Part shown: one piece after another, positions 32,272-42,460 of the stretch
Position numbering within the stretch: position 1 is the stretch's first letter
Layout of the letters: each line of letters opens with the position of its first letter
DNA from: Zeugodacus cucurbitae
Taxonomy: Eukaryota > Arthropoda > Insecta > Diptera > Tephritidae
Direction of reading: 5' to 3'
Assembly (NCBI RefSeq): GCF_028554725.1
Contig: NC_071670.1
Span: forward strand, 33,846,001 to 33,910,000
Length of the DNA: 64,000 nucleotides
Notes under the pieces: model-generated
What the model saw: the letters and a program-made list of their open reading frames with translations, nothing else
Database searches by the model: none
What the model was told of the DNA's origin: nothing
Translations under genes and position numbers: made by a program

Positions 32272-32422
32272 AATTGTAAGTACATAAATATAAATAATTT
32301 TAAGAATAAAGTCAGTTCTGTCCAGTTGGTTAGCAGACTCATACCAACACTTCGTGTTTTATTTCAAACCGCGCGTAGCGGTACAGAATATTAATACTTC
32401 CCACGTTAGGTAAGTATATTGC
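32245..32422 (+). repeat. partial 3' LTR of A3
   Basis: It shares TTAATAATTAGCTTTTACAT with the LTR at 20173 and CTTCGTGTTTTATTTCAAACC with the A2 LTR end. It ends near GTAAGTATATT before GCAC. Confidence 0.6.
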
Positions 32423-32514
32423 ACAGTACCTTAGCTCTATAGAGGTATTCTAAATATTGTCATCTATGTAAACTTCACACTAAGATAGACTGACATAAAT
32501 TGACCGCAGAAATA

Positions 32515-32910
32515 TACTCGGGATCATTAGCGCTATTCGAAATAAAATAATAAGAAATGTGGGCACAGCCCTTGAATCGTACAACACCACTTTAGATTGG
32601 AAATCAATTTCCGGATGTTTCGTCTCTTCATTATGCCGACCATCGATATTTAGGAACCTTGGAATATCAGATGATATCCCTAATTCAAGGTTTGAGCTCA
32701 ATACTAGACTTCTATCAAGAAGTCTATACGCATCGCTGATACTAAATAAATTTTGGGTGCAAGAATCATTACATCTATTAACACAGACTTACAGAGGCAA
32801 GGCTCTAGACACCTTCATAAGAGGTTTGAGGGGTGACTTACACCGTTTGCTTTGCATGTTAGAACCGGTTTATTTGCCCCAGGCACTCCACTTGTGCCTC
32901 AAATTAGAGA
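32515..32910 (+). pseudogene. family B gag scrap (B3)
   Basis: It aligns with B2 gag from 48200 to about 48590: GGATCATTAGCGCTATTCGA, then blocks equal to ALDTFIRGLRGDLHRLL and LPQALHLCLKLEN. Frames are broken. It was possibly one insertion target of A3, but no clean joint is seen. Confidence 0.75.
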
Positions 32911-32922
32911 ATAAATACCACA

Positions 32923-33141
32923 ATGGCAACCAACCAGGATCTAAACCTAATATCAGCATCGGACCTCCATAAGGAAGCTGGGAAAATTAGAGAGTTTAGG
33001 GGCGACGGAAACTACGACATTCATTTCTTCATTTATCAGAGAGGTGGAGCTGATCCTGCCCTTGTTCAGCGAGAACGAAGCGACCAGAAACTATGTGTGG
33101 GAAAAACACATATAGACCAAGGAGAGGAGTTACCATTTTAA
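32923..33141 (+). pseudogene. short gag-like frame, unidentified
   Basis: The ATG at 32923 reads MATNQDLNLISASDLHKEAG then KIREFRGDG, like the N-terminus of some retrotransposon Gag proteins, then Gly/Glu-rich sequence to TAA at 33139-33141. The family is not recognised. Confidence 0.35.
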
Positions 33142-33144
33142 CTC

Positions 33145-33320
33145 CCTTTGAGATGATACGCCACGGATCGGTGCAGGAGTTGCCAACTCAACATCTTCTG
33201 AGATGATCCCACCACGAATCGGTACAGGAGTTGCCAACTCAACATCTTCTGAGATGATGTCACCACGAATCGGTACAGGAGTTACCAACTCAACTTCATT
33301 TTGAGTTGATGCCACAGAAA
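33145..33320 (+). repeat. three tandem units of about 51 bp
   Basis: Each unit holds CACGRATCGGTRCAGGAGTT followed by GCCAACTCAAC or a variant and TTCTGAGATGAT. Each carries the small palindrome GAGTTGCCAACTC or a variant. Confidence 0.85.
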
Positions 33321-33339
33321 AGCCACAACGAATGACGCG

Positions 33340-33897
33340 ACTCAAGTAAAACGGGAACTACCGTTACAGAAGATAAAGAAGCCTAGCGAGAGTGACGCGG
33401 CAGCGGCGACGAGTTCAGTTGATTTTTTAATGCCAGATAGGACGGTGGTCGAGCCTATCGGTAACTGACGCAGTCCTGTATCTTACCTATTATCCCATGT
33501 AAAATTGTAAAACATTGTAAATAAAGTGTAAAAATTGTGCGTGATATTAAACATTATAAATAAAGTGTTTAAAATATTCATACAAATAAAAATACATTTA
33601 ACAAAAAAAAAAAAAAACGCCGCCGCTCGGTCTGATACAAACATACATGATATTCAAACATGTGCGTATGCACTTGCGCAAGTATAAAAGTGTAATCAAT
33701 AATGCATATAATGTGTTTAACGTATATAAACAATATGTGTTTAAAGTATACTTATATTGTGTGCCTAACATATACATCTGCATAGGATTTATTTTTGTAT
33801 ATGTGCTTGTAGTTTATATACGCCGAACAAGTGTTCAATATTCTATTGAAGACCACGCATTTAGTACGCACTTACATATGTATAATACATAGCAATA
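33340..33897 (+). other. LTR-like 3' end, A-tail and AT-rich flank
   Basis: 33480-33570 has two AATAAA signals, then a run of 15 A at about 33602-33616. From there to 33897 is AT-rich sequence with TATGTA motifs and no frame. It may be the end of the element that supplied the 32923 frame. Confidence 0.35.
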
Positions 33898-33917
33898 TAT
33901 AAGTTAACACCAGCGTG

Positions 33918-34043
33918 ATCCTCATAGAGGATAGTGAGAAATAAAAATTAAAAAATAAAAGTGATCCTCAAAGAGGACAATTGAAATCAACATAAAAAGG
34001 AAGGAATGAGAAATAAAAAATAAAAGTGATTCTCATAGAGGAT
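33918..34043 (+). promoter_or_regulatory. three tandem hairpins in the A' leader
   Basis: ATCCTC-ATA-GAGGAT (33918-33932), TCCTC-AAA-GAGGA (33965-33977) and ATTCTC-ATA-GAGGAT (34029-34043) are separated by A-rich spacers with repeated AATAAAAA. Copy three has a G-T pair where copy one has G-C. Confidence 0.55.
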
Positions 34044-34201
34044 AATAAAAAATAAACACACAAACTTTATTAGGCATTGCACGCCAAGCCGAGGCGTAGC
34101 CATCGGGGGATCATCAAAAAAAATCCAATACCAAGGAAACAAGACAAGAAGGCTCCTGGAACACCGAGGGAAAATTGTACAATTAGTTAATATTAATTAA
34201 T

Positions 34202-34221
34202 ATGTATCGAAAACTGTAAGT
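34202..34221 (+). promoter_or_regulatory. env mini-exon start codon and splice donor of A'
   Basis: The ATG at 34202 is followed by 11 bases and then donor GTAAGT at 34216. The mini-exon leaves phase 2, and the acceptor CCCTAG at 38523-38528 supplies the missing base and stays open. B2 (47335/47346) and C2 (57411/57428) have the same arrangement and phase. Confidence 0.7.
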
Positions 34222-34320
34222 AGAGTGTTTTTATGATCATTATTTTACTTGTTTTAGCGCCTTTCATTAGTGTTGGGTTGATTGTGTTAAAATTTACCTT
34301 TAAATAAAAAAATATAAAAA

Positions 34321-34387
34321 CGGTTTGTACAACCGATAAACAAAAATAAAAAAACTGCGATTCACCACCTTCGGGGGGACCCTCCAG
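34321..34387 (+). promoter_or_regulatory. leader hairpins H1 and H2 of A'
   Basis: H1: CGGTT-TGTAC-AACCG (34321-34335). H2: CTG...CAG (34355-34357 and 34385-34387) closes GCGATTC, CCACC-TTCG-GGGGG and GGACCCTC. C2 has the same pair with changed stem bases. Both lie between donor and gag. Confidence 0.6.
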
Positions 34388-34442
34388 AGAATTATAAAGA
34401 ATATAATAAAAATTTATCAAGGTAACTAAGGTAATGAATAAA

Positions 34443-34753
34443 ATGTCAGACTGGGATGCTCTACCCAGCAACATAGATTACAAAAAAAATAATTAAAATT
34501 GTAGGAGACTTGGACAGCTTAGACAAAAGGACCGACAGGAAAAAAATTGTTGAAAACTACTTTTATAATAAAAAAAGGGAAAATAAATTGCATGAACGTA
34601 GTATTTAATTATATAGGGAAAAATAAAATAGCGACATTAGAGGACTATTACAACAGGGAAACTATAGAATCCGAAAGCGTGGCAATGATCAAGTTTCAAA
34701 AAATTTTTATAATTAAATACAAAACGACAGAGGATAATAAAAAAATTAAATAA
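34443..34753 (+). pseudogene. ORF0 of A'
   Basis: The ATG at 34443 reads MSDWDALPSNIDYKK, then shifts. VFNYIGKNKIATLEDYYNRE and SVAMIKF follow in the frame from 34575. It is homologous to the A2 frame at 1866-2225, though the C-terminal Cys/His motif is not seen here. No function is known. Confidence 0.5.
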
Positions 34754-34848
34754 AAAATTACGGTGAGTGATAGGTGGTCCTGGGACGAACAGGAACAGAT
34801 ATTTCTTACCTTTCTTTCCTTTATACCTTTTTGTGATTAAATCTACCA

Positions 34849-35932
34849 ATGGAAGCACAAACTATTCAAGCGCTGCTTAATGCTGCAGTGCGTACTGCAA
34901 CAGAGCATACCCGACGGGATTTCCAACTAAAAATAGACGATTTAACTAATAGGTTGTCTCGAATGGAAACAACTCCTCGTGTGGAGGAATTTCAACCTGT
35001 AACAATTCAATCTGGTATTACGTGCGACGAATCCTTGGACTTAGTTAAAAGTATGCCAGAATTTAATGGAGATCAAGCGCGTTACGTATCTTGGAGACAA
35101 GCAGCTCATACCGCATACAAAGTCTTTGAAGGATACGAAGGTAGCTCACGACACTATCAAGCCGTGTGTACAATAAGGAACAAAATTATAGGTTCAGCGG
35201 ATGATAGTACATCATTTAATACGGTGCTAAATTTTCACGCGATAATTGCGAGACTAGATTTTACATATTCTGACAAAAAAAGCGATCTATTTGATCGAAC
35301 AAGAGCTTTCAATGCTCAGTCAAGGGTCATCATCAGTTGTCAAGTACTATGATGAGATAGAACGTAAATTAACTATGTTAATAAGCAAAACAACAATGAC
35401 TCATAGTGACAACAAACCACTTATTGAGTCTCTTTGTAAGAAATATCGCGAAGATGCGCTTCGTGTCTTTATTTCTGGTCTTAATAGACCATTATGTGAC
35501 ATTCTATTTTCGTCAAGACCAAACGATCTGCGCTCCGCACTAGCCCTGGCTCAAGAGTTGGAAGCAAATCGAGCTAGAATGACCAAAATGACTTTTATGA
35601 ACTCATTTGGGAGAAATAACCAATAATTACCAATATTCCCCACAATATCGCAGAATTACCAATGAACCACCACGACAACGACCAGTACCAATGGACGTCG
35701 ATCCATCGCTTTCCCGTTTTAGACAAATTAGATAGCAACCTCAACAATATAATGATATTGGACAACCAGGCCGGAATAATTACCAGAGACAAATTGGCCC
35801 AAGTAAAAGGAACTTCAATAACCCTTTTAGACGCACATTTGCTCCAGAAAATGCACAACCGACACAAATGGTGGACACAAGAGAAAAAGCCCAAAAATTT
35901 AAAATTATCCAGAATCAATAATGGATAAAAAA
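34849..35932 (+). pseudogene. A' gag
   Basis: The ATG at 34849 starts MEAQTIQALLNAAVRTATEH. Then come SLDLVKSMPEFNGD, FHAIIARLDFTYSD, a shift near 35285, and ALRVFISGLNRPLCDILFSS to about 35600. Further shifts precede VPMDVDPSLSR (about 35690) and a Gln/Asn/Arg-rich tail. The gag end, heptamer and protease are deleted; the next recognisable block is just before RT. Confidence 0.85.
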
Positions 35933-38502
35933 CACACATTTTTCAATGGCATGCAATAGTATTTGCAGATGCTGATGAAGCTTTGCCCTATAATACAAAT
36001 ATAATAGCCACAATTAGAACCGTAGAAGTTATCCATACCCTATCGCAGCGGCAGAATTTGTGAACACAGAAATTTCTAACTTACTAAATGATGGAATAAT
36101 AAGACAATCTCGACCACCATATAACAATCCTATTTGGGTGGTAGATAAAAAAAGGACATGACGAACAGGGCAAGAAAAAATCACGACTTGTGATAGATTT
36201 TAGAAAACTGAATAGTAAAACAATTAGTGACAGACACAACAATAATATTATCAAATATGGGAAACTCAACTTTCTTTTCAGCGATCGATTTAAAGTCAGG
36301 ATTCCACCAAATAAAATTAGCAGAAAAGGATAGAGAAAAGACAGCTTTCTCAGTTAACAATGGGAAGTATGAGTTCTGCAGACTACCTTTTGGTCTTAAA
36401 AATGCTCCCAGCATTTTTCAAAGAGCAATTGACGACATTTTGAGGGAGGAAATTGGAAAAACATGTCATGTTTACATCGATGATGTAATAATATTTTCCA
36501 AGACAGCTGCGGAACACAGTAGGGACATTGACAAAATTCTTACTAAATTATTTAACGCTAACATGCGAGTGTCGATGGAAAAATCTAAATTTTTCCAACA
36601 AAGTGTTGAGTTTTTGGGATTTACGGTATCAAAAGACGGAATAAAAACTTGTCCCGATAAAGTTAAGGACATAATAAATTTTGAAATTCCAAAATCGTTA
36701 AGAGCTTTGCGCTCATTTTTGGGGCTTGCTAGTTACTATCGACGATTTGTAAAGGATTTTGCTACACTCGCAAAACCTTTGACAAGATATTTGCGCGGTG
36801 AAAATGGACACATTAAGGCTAACCAATCAAAAAGAATTGAAATAAAACTGGATACCAATGCATTTGAGGCTTTTGATAGAACTAAACAAATTATTGCCTC
36901 CGAAGATGTGCTCCTACTCTACCCCAATTACGACAAACCATTCGAATTAACAACAGATGCATCTAATCACGGTATAGGCGCTGTTCTATCTCAGAACGGA
37001 CGACCTATTACTATGATTTTAAGAACCCTTTCACCTACAGAAGAAAACTATGCCACAAACGAAAGAAAATTATTGGCCATAGTCTGGGTCTTACAAAAAC
37101 TTCGAAATTACTTATACGGTGCAAAAAATTTAAACATTTTTACGGATCATCAACCACTAACATTTTCTATATCAGACAAAAACCCAAATGCTAAACTAAA
37201 ACGGTGGCGTGCATTTGTAGAAGAGTTCTCTCCACGATTTTCGACTACAAGCCTGGAAAGGAAAACCTGGTAGCAGACGCTTTATCTAGACAATACATTA
37301 ACGCAGTTGATGATAACGTTGAATCAGAAAGTGCTGTAGCAAATAGTGAAGAATCCCTCACGGAGACCATTTTAATGGTAAAAAACCCATTAAATTGCTT
37401 TCGAAACCAAATAATAATTGATTTTTCAAAACCCTCAAAAATAATCTTTAAATCTAGAATGAGACATCATATAATATTTAATAATATAGAGGAATTGATG
37501 AAAGCTTTGAAAACTTGCATTAATCCGAATGTAGTTAATTGTTTATTATGCGACCTTCCAATTCTTGCCAAAATTCAAAATAAGATTCTCACTGAATTCC
37601 CAGCCGTTCGAATTCGGCATACAAAAAAACAGGTCATAGACGTCTTCAACGAAGACGTCCAAAAAGAAATTTTAGTAACAGAACATAACAGAGCTCATCG
37701 CTCGTTGTGTCAGAACATACAACAAATATTAGAAAACTACTATTTTCCAAGCATACGCCTAAAAACAAAAGAAATAATTTTAAATTGCAGAACTTGTAAT
37801 GAAGTTAAATACCAAAGGCACCCCCCAAATCCAGGAATTGGTGAAAGTCCTATTCCAACATATCCTGGAGAAATCCTACATGTAGATATCTACTCTACTG
37901 ATAAAACCCACTTCCTAACTTCAATAGATAAATTTTCTAAGTTTGCTATTGTATTCCCGATAAAATCGAGAGCTATAGTGGATATAAAGGAATCTATTTA
38001 TGAACTTCTCAACTTTTATAAAAACACCAAAACTTTAGTTTGTGACAATGAACGATCCCTAAATTCGGAAACAATTAAAACAATATTAAAAAATCCTTTT
38101 GGAATAAAAATTTACACGACACCTCCCGCTCATAGTACTACCAATGGTCAAGTTGAAAGATTTCACAGTACTCTTACAGAAATAGCGCGCTACGAGAAAC
38201 TCGACAGATCTATCTCTGATACAATTGAGTTAATTCTCATTGCGACAACTAAATATAATCGAACAATTCACTCAGTAACTAACGAAATAATTTATTACTT
38301 ACTCAACAAACAGACCTTCATCGACATAATCCCAACCGACAAACTCGACAGTATAGCCCAGGAAATAAAGCTTTTGTTAAAACAAATAGGAGAATAGGGA
38401 ACAAATTTTCAAAGCTTTATGTTGAAAAAATAGTGCAAAAAGATCTAGGTACTTTTGTGATGATTGACGGACGAAAAGTACACAAGAGTAATTTAAGGAA
38501 TT
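35933..38502 (+). pseudogene. A' pol: RT, RNase H and integrase
   Basis: The pre-RT block DEALPYNTNIIATIRT is followed by shifts. RT and RNase H are open from 36227 to about 37250: LKSGFHQIKLAEKDREKTAF, YIDD (about 36477), LTTDASNHGIGAVLSQ, TNERKLLAI and FTDHQPL. After one shift the frame runs on to 38397: VADALSRQ, HNRAHR, CRTCNEVKY, LHVDIYS, LVCDNERSLNSE and TTNGQVERFHST, so all integrase catalytic residues are present. A TAG at 38395-38397 precedes the last ~35 codons. Confidence 0.9.
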
Positions 38503-38528
38503 AACGAATCTTTTCTTTTCGTCCCTAG

Positions 38529-39309
38529 GATTGTCCTGTTCTCACTTGGTTTTTGGGTTAATGCAAAAATCCTTAACTACACCAACTCCTACTATATCCC
38601 TATTACATCCGGGAAAGTAGCGGTTTATGAAGAGTACGACTTTCTGTTTCACAAGACTAACCTTTCGGCATTCGAAGCAATAGCAGAAGAAACTGACAAA
38701 TTACTGAACCAATTCCCACAATCGCACGTTAAACGACTCTTAGAAAACGACGCTAAGCAAATACTACAACTATTAGATGCCATTAAAATACACCACAGAT
38801 ATGCTAGAGGCATTAACATTCTGGGGACCGCACTAAAATACATTGCAGGAACTCCGGATTTTGACGACTTCCAAAAACTTGAGACAAGAACAGCAACGTT
38901 AATAGAAGATAATGATCAACAAATAATAGTGAATTCGGTCACTCAAAAGAAAATTGACGAATTGATGGGGACAGTAAACATATTATTGCAAAATGCTAAA
39001 CAAACACAAATAGACACAGGAAATCTTTTTTCGTTAGCTTCCACCAGAAATAGAGCAATTAAAATGGAACTAAAAACCATTATAACATCAGTAACACTTG
39101 AGAAATTAAACATAATCAACCCTATACTACTGGATGGTGTTGAAATCAGTAGCTTATTGGCTGAAGAACACTCTTCAGATATTAGCATAACTGATTTATT
39201 GTCAAATTCTGAAATTAAGATATTTCAAAATAATCAATGCATTTACTTTGTAATTAAATACCCCAAAATAGCTAGATTTTGCAATAATGTAACACCAGCG
39301 TTCGCATAA
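38529..39309 (+). pseudogene. A' envelope protein, C-terminus missing
   Basis: The frame is open from the acceptor (38527-38528) to TAA at 39307-39309, with no ATG at its start; the start codon lies in the leader mini-exon. The hydrophobic start fits a signal peptide. RGINILGTALKYIAGTPDFD marks the fusion-peptide region after a degraded basic cleavage site. The ectodomain follows to KYPKIARFC, where sequence passes directly into the 3' LTR, so the membrane anchor and polypurine tract are deleted. Confidence 0.8.
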
Positions 39310-39774
39310 ACGCTGAACACCCGAAAAATACTGACTATGCGTCAACAAGTCAACGCATGGCAACAACACCAACAAAAGCATAATTGTAATGACTCCCATA
39401 ACATAAACAACAATGTCCGAAAAGTGCTGAGCATGCGTCAATAAGTCAACGCATGACAACAACATCAACAAATACTTGAAGTTAATAGTTGCATATTCGA
39501 TTTCAATTCGATTTCATTCCCATCGAATTGCTGACAATGCATCTGCAAGCTTGCTAGGAATAACAAACAACTTCTGGAGTCAAATTACATCAAAAGGGCT
39601 TTGGTCACGCGGCAGCAACTGCTAGTGTTTAGGGAAGTTAGGCATTTAGGCGTAGTCGCCGCTAATTTGTAAAATCAGAAATTAGTTGTAAAAACTCAGT
39701 GAGCGTTATCGGCTGTACTTGCGTAGCAAGTAATAAACGGGAATTAAAAAGTAAAACTCGTGTTTTAATTAATT
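39286..39774 (+). repeat. 3' LTR of A'
   Basis: It joins env at GTAACACCAGCG (the 5' stub reads AGTTAACACCAGCG) and ends TTTTAATTAATT before TATA. Two internal blocks repeat (GCGTCAACAAGTCAACGCAT and GCGTCAATAAGTCAACGCAT, about 75 bp apart). Confidence 0.85.
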
Positions 39775-39922
39775 TATAGATTATTTATTTAGAAATCAAT
39801 GGGAGTATATATGTATTTTAACTGTTGTGCATTTATTTACTAAACATTACATTGCAAAGTTCGAGTTATGGAGATCTTCGAGTTATGGAAGTTCCACTGT
39901 ATATATAGAAATTTATTATACA

Positions 39923-40244
39923 AGTTAACACCAGAAATATTGCAAGTAAACCAATAACTGCCGACGTCAACTATCACTCAATAGGAAATATTCGAGACGT
40001 TTAGTCAGCAGAATCAAAGAATTGGGAGCAACATCCGCCATGCGCCGCATAAGCGAAAGTAACCAGAAACCAACATCCGCCATAACGTTAACCAAAATTG
40101 CTGCCGCAGGTAGATTTAGGCAATATTAAGAATATGTTTAATTGTAAATTAGAGTTAGTTGTTAAGTTGATTTCAATCAATAAAGGTCACTCTTGACCAT
40201 AAAATATTTATTTTTTTGACTTTGTAATTAATAAGTCATTAATT
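39923..40244 (+). repeat. 5' LTR of C1
   Basis: 322 bp, AGTTAACACCAGAAATATTG ... AGTCATTAATT. It differs from the 3' LTR at about seven sites. AATAAA is at about 40181. Confidence 0.93.
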
Positions 40245-40581
40245 GGCGCCCGAGCCTAAAATATACGGCACGAGAAGTTTCGGTAAAAAAGCACCATATG
40301 CAGTGCTAAACGGGAAGCAACTCGAAATAGTTATCCGGTACGGGAAGTTTCAGTAAAAAGGCATCATAAGTAATGCTAAATAAGGAGCAATCCCAACGAA
40401 TAATTAAAACCTCAAACAGGTACCATAAGTAGTGCCAAAGAGAAAGCAGCTGAATTTAAATTCCTTACCCACGCTTGAGGAAGGAAGGTGAGCAACTTGG
40501 AGCAAGACGGTGATCCAGTAGTATCCAGAAGGAAAAAAGGACCAAATCATCATTGCCAGCCGCCATGAAGCTGATCATAAT
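40244..40581 (+). promoter_or_regulatory. primer site and leader exon of C1
   Basis: TGGCGCCCGAGCC at 40244 is followed by repeated CGGGAAGTTTC..TAAAAAGGCA units, then the env ATG at 40565. The stretch to 40581 matches C2 up to base 57427, one base before its donor. C2 lacks about 80 bases between two GGTAC copies. Confidence 0.85.
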
Positions 40582-42101
40582 ATTTTTCGTAAATCTGGTG
40601 TACGCAGACTTTCAAATAATAGACTACACCAACTCGCAGTTAGCAACATTTAATACAGGACTAACTAAAATTCAAACAGGAACGTACAGAATAATTCATA
40701 AAGTCGACCTGGATGCATGCCAGAACACATTGAATGAAATAAGCAGGATCATTAAGATAAAGATCACTGAAGAAAATCCCCTCCTTCCTATTCTCATTAA
40801 CGAAATAAACTTGACACAGACTTATTTAAACAGACTTAAACCAAGGCGATTTAAAAAATCAATAGATGCACTAGGGACAGTCTGGAAATGGATCGCTGGA
40901 AATCCCGACCATGACGACCTAGTAATTCTAGAAAATCAACTTAATAATATAATAGAAAATAACAATAAACAAGTAATAATTAACAAAGTAATTTTTGACA
41001 GAATTAACAATATCACCACAATATCAAATAAAATAATAAAAACCTTACAAACGAACGAAGAAATACAACACCATTTGGCTGTTGAAATAAAATATAAATT
41101 AAAAATTATTAAAGAGGAAATAATTAATATAGATTACGCAATGCATTGGGCAAAGGCCGGCATAGTAAATTCATATATTTTGTCAAATGACGAACTTAGA
41201 TTAATAAAATCTGTATTTGAAAATAATAATTTTACATTAAACAATATGGAAGACTCACTAGAACTAGCAAATGTAAAAGTCGCGTCAAACAATACAATGT
41301 TACTTTATATAGTCGGAATACCCTTAACAAATGAGGATATTTGCGACTCAATTTTTTATAAAACCAATAAAAATGAAGAAAAATATTAATAAAATCCCCT
41401 ATGAGGATATAGTTACTTGTAATAATAACAAAATTTTTGGCGTTAAGAATAAATGTAAGGAATATAATAATATAAGAATTTGTAACCGTAAGAACTTAAT
41501 AGATATTAGTAACACTACTTGCGTCCCTCGACTACTTCGAAGCGAACCAGCGGAATGCACTATTATAAACAATCAACACATCCCATCAGTAGAGAACATC
41601 TCTCCTGGTATCATACTACTAAATCTGTACAATGGCACAATAGAGATCGACAACCAAAAGATAAATCTTACTGGATCGTACGCAGTACAATATCACAATT
41701 CTACAGTTAACATTGACGAACAAAAATATACCTTTAGCGAAACGTTAAGCACCAAACCACTACCCGCAATCCTGCAACCAAATCTTCCTTCAAATAGAGA
41801 AGAAGAAATCCTAAGTTTGGAAATGTTGAAAGAACTCCACATGAACAACATCAAACACCTAAAAGCACTACATATAACCCACAGAGCAGCTTCAATCACG
41901 AATTTATCGCTTTCAATCATCAGTCTGATATTCGTAGCGGTAATAGTCATCGCATTAGTTCTAAGGGAACTTTTCAAAAGCAAACTGGTAGAACGTTCAA
42001 GTTATAACGTAAACGTAAACGTGAGTGACCCTAAAGAGTTCACAACATCCGAAACACCACAGTTAACAGAGTCAATAACGCTAGTAAGCCAAATGCAGTA
42101 A
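40565..42101 (+). pseudogene. C1 envelope protein, one frameshift
   Basis: The ATG at 40565 opens a signal peptide (MKLIIIFFVNLVYA), formed across the exon joint. A basic stretch PRRFKKS is followed by ALGTVWKWIAGNPDHDDL, as expected around the cleavage and fusion region of insect gypsy envelopes. A shift near 41375 moves the frame to the one ending at 42101. That part has Cys-rich ectodomain sequence and a membrane segment LSIISLIFVAVIVIALVL (about 41907-41960). It is otherwise full length, about 510 residues. In relatives this surface protein mediates fusion between cells or particles. Confidence 0.85.
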
Positions 42102-42125
42102 CCAGTAGAACAAACGGGGACGTTT

Positions 42126-42460
42126 GTTTTTGGGGGTGGAGGAGTTAACACCAGAAATATTGCAAGTAAACCAATAACTGCCGACGTCAACTATCACCCA
42201 ATAGGAAATATTCGAGACGTTTAGTCAGCAGAATCAAACAATTGGGAACAACAACCGCCATGCGCCGCATAAGCGAAAGTAACCAGAAACCAACATCCGC
42301 CATAACGTTAACCAAAATTGCTGCCGCAGGTAGATTTAGGCAATATTAAGAATATGTTTAATTGAAAATTAGAGTTAGTTGTTAAGTTGATTTCAATCAA
42401 TAAAGGTCACTCTTGACCATAAAATATTTATTTTTTTGACTTTGAAATTAATAAGTCATT
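42126..42460 (+). repeat. polypurine tract and 3' LTR of C1
   Basis: TTTTTGGGGGTGGAGG precedes AGTTAAC at 42143. The LTR runs to 42460 (AAGTCATT) and its last bases (ATTAACT) lie beyond D1 at 44122-44128. Confidence 0.92.

Larger units (their letters stand above)
29480..32422 (+). mobile_element. element A3, 5'-truncated env-carrying gypsy element
   Basis: RT, RNase H scraps, integrase, env and part of a 3' LTR occur in that order on +. The 5' LTR and gag are missing; 29480-29660 is A-rich linker without a clear identity. It is more decayed than A or A'. The A-lineage assignment rests on the A2-type LTR end and env similarity. Confidence 0.75.
33902..39774 (+). mobile_element. element A', env-carrying gypsy-type LTR retrotransposon
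   Basis: TATA flanks both ends (33898-33901 and 39775-39778). The left LTR keeps only AGTTAACACCAGCG; the right LTR (39286-39774) is almost whole. Leader, ORF0, gag, RT-RNase H-integrase and env follow in order. Deletions remove the gag end with protease, and the env end. Pol is the most continuous of the A lineage. Confidence 0.9.

Noticed and set aside
33602..33616. A15 run as the tail of a processed host gene copy
   Set aside because: No exon-like coding sequence lies upstream. LTR-like polyadenylation signals fit better, so no host gene is claimed.
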